A stretch of 64,000 bases of DNA from Epiperipatus broadwayi (Eukaryota > Onychophora > Udeonychophora > Euonychophora > Peripatidae). Every line of letters starts with the position of its first letter. The stretch's first letter is position 1. The DNA is taken from the NCBI GenBank assembly GCA_028023455.1, contig JAQFVV010000031.1, positions 684,001-748,000 on the forward strand, given 5' to 3'. Below the pieces are notes generated by a model. It had not been told where the DNA came from. It was given only the letters and a program-made list of their open reading frames with translations, and did no database searches. The position numbers and the translations under genes were made by a program. Of this stretch, positions 12,127 to 23,808 are shown in pieces.

Positions 12127-13452
12127 TTAATTATCTTTTTTTAAGAATACCATATCTTTATTTAGTCTTCTTTCAGTTAGTATTGTTTTAAGATTTACAT
12201 TTTCTTCCTTTATTAGTATAATAAATCTTTTCTCTACATTAGAAATTTTACATTTAACATAACACAAATCAAAATTCCATATAGAAGAACCATACTCCAA
12301 CAAAAAAAACAAAGTAACATGTACTTTACATAAGGAGATAAGTCTGCCAAATCTCAAAATACATCCCATCTGTCTATATGCTTTATTTATAACATATTTT
12401 ATATGCTCATTAAAATCAAATGATTACAAAAAATAATTCCTAAATCTGAAAGAACTACTTTATCTTATAATGATCTACAGATCTATCTGTTTTATTGGTA
12501 TAAGAGATAATACATGTTTTATTTATATTTATTTTCATATTATTACATTTACACCATTCTTTAAAATAAACAATATCTCTTTGAAGATCAATATAATCAT
12601 CATGTGCTAATCCTTTTAAATAATTTACAGACATTTGCATAAGTATCATACTTTTTTTAATGTTTAGATCTACATCACACATGAAAACATTAAAAAATAA
12701 AGATGCTAATATTCCACTCTAAGGAATCCCAATCTTATTTTTGAATAACTTAGACTTAATTTTATTCATACAAAATCCATGCAATTAAATGCAAACTAAT
12801 TCCAATCACTTTAAGTTTATATATAAGATGATTATGTTCCACATTATCAAATGTCTGTGATATATCAAAGTAAATAACATCAAGTTGCATCGAGCAGAAA
12901 AAGAATGAGGAATATGATCAGATATTACCATTAAGTTAGTAACAATAGACTTTGCAGGTACAAATCCAGACCTGTAGAGGTCCCTACCTTCGCATTTTCA
13001 TGTGCATACTCTTGAGGTTTACAGCCTTAGTAAATATTACTTAATTACATCTGTAATAATATTGTTATAAATACATCTTTCATAAATCCTAGCAAATAAA
13101 GACAAAACTGAAATAGGCCTATAATTACTTGGATCAAATCTATCTCTTCTTATAAATAGGCAAATCTTAGAAATTTTAAATGTCATGAATAATGCATTTT
13201 TCAATAGACAAATTAATTATATAACAGAATTACCAAATAGTCTGCACAACCCTTAATAATAAAATTAGGAATATCATCATATCCCATAAATAATTTAGAT
13301 TTAAGTTTGTACATTGCATTAAGCATGTCAGTAATATTAATTTTATCTACATCAATATTCCAACTACTTTCATAATTTGATTCAATATTAGTCATATCAC
13401 CATTAGTAATATTTGAATACAAATTTGTGAAATGATTAACTAGTTCATTCAT
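12127..13452 (-). pseudogene. LINE reverse transcriptase, degenerate
   Basis: Minus-strand landmarks in order: a pre-palm segment at 13,452-13,213 (MLNAMYKLKSKLFMGYDDIP and FIIKGC, the KSxGxDxIPxxIxK pattern); RPISVLSLFARIYERCIYNN near 13,100; SGFVPAKSIVTNLMV near 12,965, where the family has GFRPGxSTxTNL; GIP-stop-SGILASLFFNVF near 12,715, the GxPQGSxLGPLLFN motif with its glutamine mutated to a stop; a missing YADD (MSVNYLKGL in its place); DLQRDIVYFKEWCKCNNMKI near 12,590; and YGSSIWNFD near 12,280. The catalytic aspartates are gone. The tail to 12,127 matches the usual thumb region. Confidence 0.7.
12969..13039. repeat. 71-bp dispersed unit, copy A (inside LINE RT)
   Basis: Starts GACCTGTAGAGGT and ends CAGCCTTAGTAAATATTA. 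A second copy with about six mismatches lies at 53,341-53,411. Here it splits the RT between YNNIITDVIK and SGFVPAKS. No TIRs are evident. Confidence 0.75.
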
Positions 13453-13899
13453 AGAAGGCTGTATTAAATTAGTTTTATAACTTTTATTCCCATCAATATT
13501 TAAATTTTTAATGTAATTTCAAAACATTTGTGGATTATGTTTAAACCCGTTTTGAATGTTATTTAAATGTTCATCATAATCTCTTTGCCTAATAATTTTT
13601 GAATAAATGTGCATTGCACTAAATTTCTTATATAATTCTTTATCATTGATTAATTTATACAATCTGTGATATTTGTGTATTCTATTTAGACTCATACATA
13701 ATTTTTAGAGAACCATTTAGGATATTTATAACTATTATTTGTGAACATCTAACAGAATTATAATGATGCAGACAATTATGAATTATATCAATAAACTTAT
13801 TTACAACTTCTTTTGGATCATTGTCAATAAAAATTACACTCCAATCATTATTCTCCAATGCTTTACATAAACTATAGTAAATTACCATATTTATAATTT

Positions 13900-14520
13900 T
13901 TAAAATCAGTTTTCATAGACTTTATATGCTCATATAAACCTTCTATTACAAAGCCCAAGGGTGGATGATAAGAATCAAGAGATATAAAAGCCTGATCTGC
14001 AAATTACATTTTAAAATACCATTAATATTAAATAATAGATTAAGTATTTTACCCTTAACATTGGTAACCCTATTAAACTGATCTAATTTAATTAATTCAA
14101 TGCAAAGTTTTATTCTAAAAAGTTTGTTATTATTACTAACACTCTTATTATTACAGGTTAAATAATCAGATTCATTAAAATCACCTACTATAATATTAAT
14201 TTATATTTCATTAGTATATCTTTAATCTTTGTTAAAAATATATCCACTTCACTATATAAAAGAACAGGTCAAAAATATACAGTACCAAGAATATTTTGTG
14301 CTTACTTTTTAGATCTATTTCAAACTAACAAGATTCAATATTCTCATCACAAATAAAAATTTGTTTATGCTTAATATATTTTTGAACTCCAATAGGTACT
14401 TATGTATTAGTCCTGCAAGATAGGAGAGATAAAACATGTTTTCACATTCATGATAAATGTCTAACCTTGCGATCCCGTCAAATAAAACCTACCATCTCAT
14501 CCTATGTTGCTCAATAATGT
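13900..14520 (-). pseudogene. LINE endonuclease domain, degenerate
   Basis: The minus strand shows SEVDIFLTKIKDIL then, across a frameshift, a short GDFNESDYLTCNN stretch (near 14,190), equivalent to the GDFN strand of APE-type endonucleases. KLCIELIKLDQFNRVTNVKGK (near 14,080) follows, matching the usual LDQFNxVTNxxGxxLDL segment. The N-terminal part is too eroded to follow. It lies between ORF1 and the RT, as expected for ORF2. Confidence 0.55.
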
Positions 14521-14682
14521 GATAAATTTATAACTTTCATTTATTGTCCAGACTCATTTGGACAAGTTCTTCTCAAAGTAAACTTCAAGGCTGATATATT
14601 TTTTTCCAATTTTCTGATTAACCCTATGATTTTTTTTTTGAAACAGTCCAAAATGATCAATGCGGTAGAGTACATCCACACT

Positions 14683-15700
14683 TCAGACAAGAAGTAGCAT
14701 TGTAACATTCGAGGATGTAATAATAAAAAAGGCTTTCATAAGGAAATGTGATTGGAGGGTTCCAGAATAACATTTTTGATGGTGATCCCATTTATTTACT
14801 TGCTTAGCAACTTTAAATACTTTTCTTTTTTGTTCATTTAACTTATAAGATTTATTATCTTTAAAACTAATCATATCTAATTGCTTTTGAGATTTACCCA
14901 TTGTTAACTTGGTATTTCTGCTCTCCTTAAATAAGAGGAAAATCTGAATCTACAGCAATAAAACCTCCAACACGATGACATAATTTCCATAAATAATTAT
15001 ACTTTCAATAGTATCCTTCTTATTTATATCCAAATTATTATCAAATACTTTCTTATTCAATAAAATATTTTTCACCATAATATTCTCTTCTTTTAACAAT
15101 CTAATTTCACTAGATAATTCAGTATCAATATTTAAAATTCTTTGCAATAAAATGAAAGATTCTTGACAAGACAGACAATTACTATCCATTAATGTTAATG
15201 TTTTCTTTTCATTATCGTAATTATAATCATTTACAATTTCCAAATGAATTTCTGTTGATTTAGTATTATTATTACCTCCAATTTCTACAGTAATATCTTT
15301 TTTTTCCTAATGATTTTTGTCCTACTGAAGTTTTCAATTTTTCCAAATCAAGCAATTACATTTTAATATCCCCATTTTGTTTTCAACACTTGAATTATTA
15401 ATACATTTTTCTCATATTTTTAATACTTCATTTCTTCTTCATTTTTATGCTGGAATGCCAAAGTAAGTTTTATATATGACTCATGAAACTTGTTATTACA
15501 TTTACTGCATTTAATCTTTGAGTGCTTACCAAATATAAGACCATTGCATAAAGCACATAGTGTGCCACCCATAGCAACAAAAAAATTATTGTCTTCATTA
15601 ATAGATATTTAATATTTATTATTTATATTACAGTATATTTGATCTGATATCAATCCAGATATAATATTATTATTCATTTCTGTTTGCACAACTTATTGTT
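14683..15700 (-). pseudogene. LINE ORF1-like protein with PHD-type zinc finger
   Basis: From about 15,575 the minus strand reads TLCALCNGLIFGKHSKIKCS then KCNNKFHESYIKL, a C-x2-C ... C-x2-C-x4-H arrangement like the PHD/RING-type finger in ORF1 of CR1- and Jockey-like LINEs from many invertebrates. A coiled-coil-like stretch follows (about 15,243-14,950: SCQESFILLQRILNID, SEIRLLKEENIMVKN), where the spacing of I/L residues fits a trimerising or dimerising helix. A lysine-rich C-terminal part spans 14,901-14,683. In intact elements ORF1 binds the RNA and packs the ribonucleoprotein. Several stops break this copy. Confidence 0.6.
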
Positions 15701-15914
15701 AAACAAATCCAGCCAAGGTTGTAAACAGCATTAATAAATATAGTAATTGTTTTTCATTAACATCCATGATCATATAATTAAACATAAAAATGTATATATC
15801 AAACAAATTATGATAAAGTACATGTACATTTGGGCTTATATATACATTATTGCATATCATATAATCTTATACTGTTAGTATAATAACTAAGAAAAGTAAC
15901 AACCTCAGTGGCAT

Positions 15915-17492
15915 TAGTGTTAGAGCCACTAGCGAGTGGCAGCTCATTCCTTGAAATTTTTTCTTTTTAAAATTTCAGGAAAACTATAAGCATGACATTT
16001 ACAGAAATCCCAGCATTCTCTGCCATTTGAATATCTTTTTAAAATGGCATATTGTATGTTGAAATCAGACAAAATTTGGATTTTTTATTAATATTTTCAT
16101 TAATAGGTTCATTTATTTTTTTCTTTTCTGAGCATGAAGAAGAAAGAGGCATAATTTTCATATTGGCAAGATTGTGTAGTAAAATGGATTAAAGATGTCT
16201 TGATGATTCAAGGCCTCTATCCCAATAAAAGCATAATAGTGTAAGTATTCAATTTTAATTTGTTTTATTATTATTTTCATAATATTTTTAATTTTTCTAT
16301 TATTTGCATAGTATTATTTTAATTGTTTTTTATTATTTGATAAATTGTAATTTATTAATGTGTTTGTACTGGTGTATGTAGTATATAAATTTTACTTGTA
16401 TTCAAATATAATGTAGTGTTTTATGTACAATGTAATTTTGGGGCTCTGATCCAAGTTTGAGGCAACCTTATTTTATAAACATAATGATTCTCAAAAGATT
16501 TAATAATTTATTAGTATGTTTATATTTGTATTAGTGAGTTTGCATTTGCACTTGCATGTCTGTTGTATAACAAGTAATGATTTTTATATATATAATTAAG
16601 GTATTGTAGAGCAGTGCAATGTAAATTTTAAGACTGATTATCAGATGTACAGAAAGATTGCAGTTGATAAAGCAATCACAAAATTTACTGAGCATAGTAC
16701 CATGTAAAAATATAAAATCTTAAAACCAATGAAGAGCCGTTTCAAGTGGTGTGTGTGATAATAGCCACAATGGTTATGTATAACACATGAAATTGTATGC
16801 AGGCAAAGAATCAAATCTTGATTTTTGCCTATGCCTTAGTACACATGCTGTGGAGTCAGTAGTTTTGCCATACGTTGCATCACATTATTTTCAAGTCTAT
16901 AACTAGCAAATAAATTATATGCCAATAAATTATATCTCTATGGGACCATAAATATAACAAAATAGCATCACTGGTTTGCACAAAGAATATAAAATAAAGA
17001 AATAAAACTCAATTTTATCATTGATACAGACAGTAGCCTTCAATTTCTAATTTTGGATCAACAAGAAGCCAATTGCTTGATGACAAATGCATATCCACTT
17101 CTGGAAATGATTTAATTTGGATCTTTTATTAGGGTGAATCTTTTTCTTATAGTTGCCTCGAGATTTGTTAACTTTTAGGATACAAGATAAAAATGAAGAA
17201 GTTTCTGAAGCTATGGATTATCTCAAAGTAAGAAGTATTATATATGGTTTGAATGAAAATTTTGTGAGCAATACAAAGAAATTATCAATTAAGATGTAAT
17301 TTAAACTTAATTAATGATAAATTAGAAATTATCAACAAACAATAAACTAATAATTATTTTGGATGTTAAAATTTCTTTTTTCATGGTAATCACTATTTGT
17401 CTTAGCCTTATTGTTTTCCTTAGTTTTTCTATTTTCGGTCAATGTGTCTCAAGTCAGTTTTAAGAATTCAATATGGTGCCTAGGACCATGAT
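15915..17492 (+). repeat. Left arm of the large inverted repeat
   Basis: Reverse complement of 21,028-22,709. Long matching tracts include GAGGCAACCTTATTTTATAA and the following 50-odd bases, the CAAATAAATTATAT / ATAGACTTGAAAATAATGTG region, and AGTCAGTTTTAAGAATTC at the inner end. At the outer end a small hairpin (GAGCCACT...AGTGGC.GCTC) is visible. No intact ORF. A possible exon-like stretch (GYKIKMKK...) occurs near 17,180, flanked by AG and GTAAG. Confidence 0.85.
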
Positions 17493-18540
17493 ATAGTTAA
17501 AACAGTTTACAGTTTAAACTTATTGGCAAAAATAATCTATAGCGGTACACATAAAACATATTTTTGTCATTCAATTATAACTTGCAACCAAACATAATTT
17601 CATTGTCAATTTGTTTTCATATCAAAGTAAATTTTCTATTAAAATCTAAATAATTCTTGTAAAATAATTAATAGTTTTATAAATATTTTCTGAAAAAAAA
17701 ATATAAATGCATAAAAAAAAGATTCTAAAATGTATGTTTTCATTTTGAAAATCAAAACAAAAATATTGGAACTGTCAAAATTGTTGACAGGTGCATTCAT
17801 GTAGAGAATAAGAAACAACCAATCAGCGACATGAAAGGCAGGTTCTTATCTCATTGTTGTGTTGATTTATTAGTTATATAAAAATTCTAAAGATTATTCA
17901 GTATGATTTTCTTGATAAAATAATGGTAAAATTAGTAAAATAATGTTAAAAGTAAAGATTTGAGAGGGTTAAAGCTGTTTACAACAATAATCAAAAAAAT
18001 ATTGTCATTTAATGGTAAATATTTTTTTCATTTGATTAAAAGATTTAACATACTATTCTACACAGGTCTATGATCATAACTATGTACATGTATAGTGTAA
18101 AGAAAAGAACCCCAGAAATAAGATGTTAAAAATTTTTGTTTCCAATTTAAAATGCACCCTTCTTTTTCAAGTCTAAAATTGGGGGAGGGGGGATGTCTTG
18201 TATTTGAAGTAATTTGGTATATATATCTTTTCAGTACTTGTGTGTTATCCTGCCTATCAAGCTAGACAGCCACTTTTTTTCCAATAAACAATTTCAGAAG
18301 CATATTAAAATGTTTACAAAAAAAAAATGGCTGATAAAAAATGTCATCTTTAATATTTAAATTTTTTTTGTGTTACTTCTAAAAAAAAAATTTCTGCAAA
18401 AATTAATTATAATATTTACACAATTTATTATGATTGTTTTCTATTAAGCAAAGTTAATAATAATAGAAAAATAAAAAAAAAGATATTGTGTCTACATACA
18501 TAAATTTTCAATAAGGGGTAAGCATTATTTATGTCAGCAG
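17493..18540. other. Spacer between inverted-repeat arms, first part
   Basis: AT-rich sequence with no recognised motif. The only GC-richer run is a short G-tract region near 18,180. Confidence 0.5.
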
Positions 18541-19300
18541 CTCAAAATCCCTGATGGCCTTTAAAATCATTACAAATGCATTTTGTTGTTGGTTCAGTTG
18601 ACTCCGCATAAATCCTGCTAAATATGAATCCAGGTGTTATTAGACCATTTCCCAGTGTTTTTTATTCCACCATTTGCCAGACAAAAATGTTTTCTATGAT
18701 TTGCATATGCACACCAGTAGCTCGATCCACAAAGTTATACTTGAAAATATTTAAATCCCACAAGCCTTAATTCAAGACTTTTATAGACCTCCTAATAATC
18801 CAAATAAATTGTAAAGCCGTCTGTGACATTTTGTTTTATCATGACCATAATAATTGCTGTTAACAATGAAGCAAACATTGGTCTCTCTGCACAAGCTACT
18901 GAATAATCACTTTTGTGGAAGTGTTCAATTTTAACAATTATGTTAGACTGATTTTTCACAGCACTCGAAATAAAGGGCTAGATTTGCAGTTGTTTCAATT
19001 TACAACTATGTTAATGGATAAATCCAATCACTCTTTTCCCCATTTAAAAGACATTAAATCTCTAGATCAGCTGTAAATAAATCTGAATGTAGACAGATAT
19101 GGAATTTTGAAGCAACTCAAACCAAATTCCTTCATGAAAGGATATTCTGTTTAAACAAGATTTCACATTACATCATTACCTTGGAGCTGTTTGCAGGTAA
19201 AATGTCATATCGTGTCCATTAACACACTTTTCTGGATGGTAAAATCACATACCCTTGGACATATTCCATTGCATCATGTTCTGTCAAAAAAAGATCCCAA
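18540..19300 (-). pseudogene. Merlin-type (ISXO2-like) transposase, decayed
   Basis: On the minus strand from about 19,300 the broken frames read a Merlin-like N-terminus (MQWNMSKGM, KCVNGHDMTFYLQTAPR, where the family has a C-x-x-x-H-x-M-type metal-binding start). Then come IKQNVTDGFTIYLDY (family: TTIYSDCWKAY, second catalytic aspartate) near 18,825, LELRLVGFKYFQV, NFVDRATGVHMQIIEN (family: NFVDPxTGxHTxxIExxW, catalytic glutamate) near 18,730, and a C-terminal IYAESTEPTTK stretch near 18,610. This is the IS1016/ISXO2-like DDE domain of Merlin transposons. It sits in the spacer of the large inverted repeat. It has many stops and is not functional. I could not locate Merlin's own short TIRs. 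Confidence 0.65.
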
Positions 19301-19399
19301 ATTTTCATCATTATGCAAATTTTACAAAAATGGTGCTGACAAAAAGAAACGCGCTGAATTAAAACAAAGTAGGACAATGTTCAAATGTATTGTTATTTA

Positions 19400-21027
19400 G
19401 ATGTTAGAATATATATATAAATGAAATAAAACTTCTGAATGGAATTTATAATCGATTAATTTTTTTTTTATTTAACAACTCATATTAGATAATAGAAAAT
19501 TGGAAGAAAAAACTTCTATGTTCCTGAAACTGTGTATCTATAAATACAAAAAATGGGTCCCAAGTTTGATAGAAAGGATAACTCACAACTATCATCTTTC
19601 TTATTACTTTTATTGCTTTGTTCAGTACACCATTTTAAATACATCTTTCATTACTTTTGAAATGTATAGTTTTTAAGACTTTCTATAATGATTCAAAATA
19701 TATGGGTCAGGCCCTACTTCCTACTTAAATATTTATACATATAATCATTATAATTAGCAATGCCATATGTATTTAATCTCATTCTATAGTAAATAATATT
19801 AATATGAAAAACAATTATTTATAAAAAAAAATAAATGCATATTTTCTTCTATATGAAAACTTTTTGATCTCGGGTTTAAATTAAAAAATAGATGCACTTT
19901 ATACCAAATTTAGTGGAGCATATTTACGTGCGACACACACACATATAATTAATAAAATTTTCTTTTAATTAAGTGACATTCTCATTTATTTTTAGTAGCA
20001 ATTTCTATTTTAATAATTATATAAGAATGGGAGAAAAAATCTTACAAATAGAAATTTATTTTCAAGTCCAAAATGTTCTCCACCCTGTCATTATCATAAT
20101 TTGCAACATTTTAAAAATTAATATTTTCAATATTAATATCAGACAGGAAATTAGACACCGCCTAAAGGCAAAAGTCAATTTCAGAGAAGGGGATGGAGAG
20201 TAACGGATTCAGAACGTTTTAATTTTTTGTCATTTAATTGTTTTAAATATTTTCCTCTATCAAAAAAATTTTTGTAAACAAATAAAAGTGAATATTTGTC
20301 TTTTTTTTTTTTTTGTTTGAGACAGCAATAAAAAAAAAAAGTTAGGTAAAACTTTAATTATCTATATTTTACAAAATATATATTGCTTATAAATGCATAA
20401 TAGCAGGAAAAAAACCATTTAATCTAATTGCTAAATTTAAACTATGACTTAGTATAAATCATTCATATATAAGATTTTCTTTATTATAGCCATGACAAAA
20501 TAATGACATTTAAAAAATGTTGATGGATACAACTTGCTACTCTCCACAATATTGTTAATTGATTACTTGATTTGCTTTTTAGACCTACATCATAAACTTT
20601 AATGCACTTATATATAAATATGTAGAATTTGTATAGAGTGATACCATTTTAAACAAATCAATAAAGTAATGAAGTTAAAATCGTCTTCGCTCTGCAAATC
20701 TTGTTTATCAAAAATTTTTATACATGACAATAGAGCCGCAATGTCTACAATACTTTGTTTCAAGCCTCCATCACATATATTTTATATAATAACTCGTATT
20801 TTGTTGATATGCTTTGATTACAATACGGTACAGCGGTAATATATCTGCTATATTTTGTTCCAACATCCACCACAACTACCCCCCAGCATATATCAGGTAA
20901 TCATTTAGTAGGTGCTCAGGGGCATTAATAGACACTTGAAGGAGGCATCAAACTACTCAAGGTATTAAGCATGTCTACTTTAAAAAGAATCCGTTTTGTA
21001 AATTTTGTATAACTGGTTGATTTTTCT
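19400..21027. other. Spacer between inverted-repeat arms, second part
   Basis: AT-rich. Near 20,700-20,880 two loosely similar blocks (ACAATACTTTGTTTCAAGCC... and ATATTTTGTTCCAACATCC...) suggest an old short tandem duplication. Nothing else recognised. Confidence 0.45.
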
Positions 21028-22709
21028 GACGCCATATTGGATTTTTTTTAAAACTGACCTGAGACACAATTTTCACAATAACTTCAGTTTTAATAATGTT
21101 GGAATAAAAAACTTTACAGTGATAGAAACTAAGGAAAACAATAAACAAATAATGATAACCATTTTAAAAGTAAGAAAAAACAAGAAATTTCAACATCGGA
21201 CATAATTATTACTTTATTATTTGTTCATAATTTCTAATTTATCATTAACTAACTTTAAATTACATCTTCATTCATAATTTCTTTGTATTTCTCACAAAAT
21301 TATCTTTCAAACCATATATAATATTTCTTGTCTGAAATAATCCATAGCTTCAGAATCTCCAAAATTAGTCACATAAGAATTCTTCGTTTTTATCTTGTAC
21401 TCCAAAAGTTGACAAATCTCAAAGACATCTATAAGAAAAAGATTCATTCTAATAAAAAATATAAAACAAATCATTTTCAGAAGATGGATATGCATTTATC
21501 ATCATAGCAAGTGGCTTCTTGTCTATCAAAACTAGAAATTGTAGACTATTGACTGTATCACTGAAGAAATGAGTTTCATCTCTTCATTTTTTTTGTGTAC
21601 ATTAGTGATGTTTATATTCTTTATGCACACCAGTGATGCTATCTTGTTATATTTATTGTTCCACAGAGATATAATTTATTTGCATTTGCTAGCTATAGAC
21701 TTGAAAATAATGTGATGCAAGATATGGCAAAATTACTGATTCCACAGCATGAGTATCAAGGCATAGACAAGAATCAGAATTTGATTCTTTGCCTGCATAC
21801 AATTCCATGTAGTGTATGCATAACCATTGTGGCTATCACTACACACACATTATTTGAAATCTCTATTGGTTTTAAGTGTTTATATTTTCACATGGTACTA
21901 TGCCCAATAAATTTTGTGATTGCTTTATCAACTGCAATCTGCAACCTTATGTACATTTGAATATCAGTTTTTAAAATTTACATTGCACTGCTCTATATAT
22001 TTAAATCATAACTTGTTATACAAACATGACACAAGAGCAAACCCAAACACACTTAATACAAATATAAACATACTAACAAATTATTAAATCTTTTGAGAAT
22101 CATTATGTCTATAAAATAAGGTTGCCTCAAACTTGGATCAGAGACACAAAATTACAATGTACATAAACTATTTTTGTTATATTTGAATACAAATTTATAT
22201 ACCGTATAATAAAGAGCATAAATGATTTAATATTATATAATTTATATACTACACACACACACCAATACAAACGCAAATTAATAAATTATACCATTTAACA
22301 AATAATTTTTTAAAAATTTAAAATATTATTCAAAAAATTAAAAAATTAAAATTGTATACTTACGACCAATATTCTGCGATTACATTCACATCCCATTGAA
22401 GGCCTTGACATGTGAATCATCAGCATATTTTTAATCCACTTTAATTACATAATGAGACTGATAAAAATTTCTGCCTTTATCATCCTCATGCAAACTAAAA
22501 AATTGACCAAAATAGAAAAAAATTAAATGTGCATATTAATAAAAATTTCAAATTTTATCCAATTTCTAATTGTGATACATCATTTTAAAGATTGAATTAA
22601 TCAGCAACAAATGCTGGAATTTCTGTTGACATCATGCTTATAGTTTTTGCACAATTTAAAAAAGCCAAAATTTCAACAAATCAGCTGCTGTTAGCTCACA
22701 TTGCTACAA
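21028..22709 (-). repeat. Right arm of the large inverted repeat
   Basis: Matches the reverse complement of 15,915-17,492, including the outer end (AGCAGCTGATTTGTTG-type) and the inner end (CGCCATATTGG). Read on the minus strand it holds a short ORF at 21,495-21,307 (EYKIKTKNSY, DSEAMDYFRQEI) whose counterpart in the left arm is broken, so the arms have diverged by indels. No protein family recognised. Confidence 0.85.
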
Positions 22710-23800
22710 AGATTCAATCCGATAAGTGACAGAAAAAAAATAGACAAATTCTTTTAAGTTAATTTGATGTGTAATTTTGAATTACAATTTAGTTTTGCAG
22801 ATTTCAGTGAAACAAATATCAAAAAGAAATAATAATCACCCCCCTTCCTCTTCCATATTAACATTTTAAAAAATAGTCACTATTATTTGTCCATTAAAAT
22901 TGTTTAAAGTTTTTTAAAACTATCAGTATTATTTTGAAAAAACATACACAAAGTAATTACTTTAATTTTATTTGTTGGCAAAAAAAAAACTATACCTAAT
23001 ACCATTACATTTTTTTTAAGATCCTTTATGGACAAGAAAAATCCATTTATTTATTTATTTTTGTTTCTTTAAAGCCAGCTCTCTAATGTAGTATTGCCTT
23101 AATTGTAACACACACAGAAAATGATTATTTCATTTTATTTAGGTCAAAAAAGAAATTGGTCATTTTCTTTGATTTCTTTTTTTTGTCCTTCTTCTATAAT
23201 CCTATAATCTCATGAAAAAAGTTCACATATCAATTTTCAATACTCATCACCTATGAAAGCATGTGAAAAATTTAGCAGACAATCTGAAAGCAATGCTAGA
23301 TCCTCAAAAATAAAACTTGTACAAACTAACAAAATCTAGTAATAAACCAATTCTATAAACCAACAAAATCTAACTTCACTTAAAACAATGATCAATCTGG
23401 AAAATGCTACCCCTCAGCATCACAGATATCAACATTACTTTGAACAAATAAATTTATATATATACATTTCTTTTTTGTTTACTTATAATTTTTATTTTTT
23501 TTAAAAATAAAATAAAAAATTATACAAATAAATTTGTATTTTCCCTTCTTGTTGGTTATTTGTTTAATCAAATACATTTTTAGCTGTTTGTCAATCATAG
23601 TATCATTTCTGGAAAAAAGTAGACATATTTTATTTTTATTTGTTTACAAAACCCACATTACTTTTTTTATTATTTTCATTTATAAACAAACAAAAAAAAC
23701 CTTCCAGTTCTTGTTTCATTTATCATTTAGTATTTTCAGTAATGGTTTCGTAACCCCTCCAAGAGTCAATAAATGTCCCTAAGTGTCTGCTAATTGATTA
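22710..23800. other. Non-coding stretch
   Basis: AT-rich, without recognised elements. The ORF at 23,534-23,782 is hydrophobic and phenylalanine-rich, as expected by chance from T-rich DNA. Confidence 0.5.
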
Positions 23801-23808
23801 CTCTATGT

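Larger units (their letters stand above)
11690..15770 (-). mobile_element. LINE (Jockey/R1/CR1-type) with PHD-finger ORF1, decayed
   Basis: Read on the minus strand from about 15,770 down to about 11,690, the order is ORF1-like zinc-finger protein, endonuclease, reverse transcriptase, then a short AT-rich tail (AAGGATTGAATTGAATT near 11,700). All parts contain stops or frameshifts. A 71-bp foreign unit interrupts the RT at 12,969-13,039. Components are annotated separately. Confidence 0.75.

Noticed and set aside
20680-20900. Short tandem satellite
   Set aside because: The two blocks are only loosely alike; could be chance.
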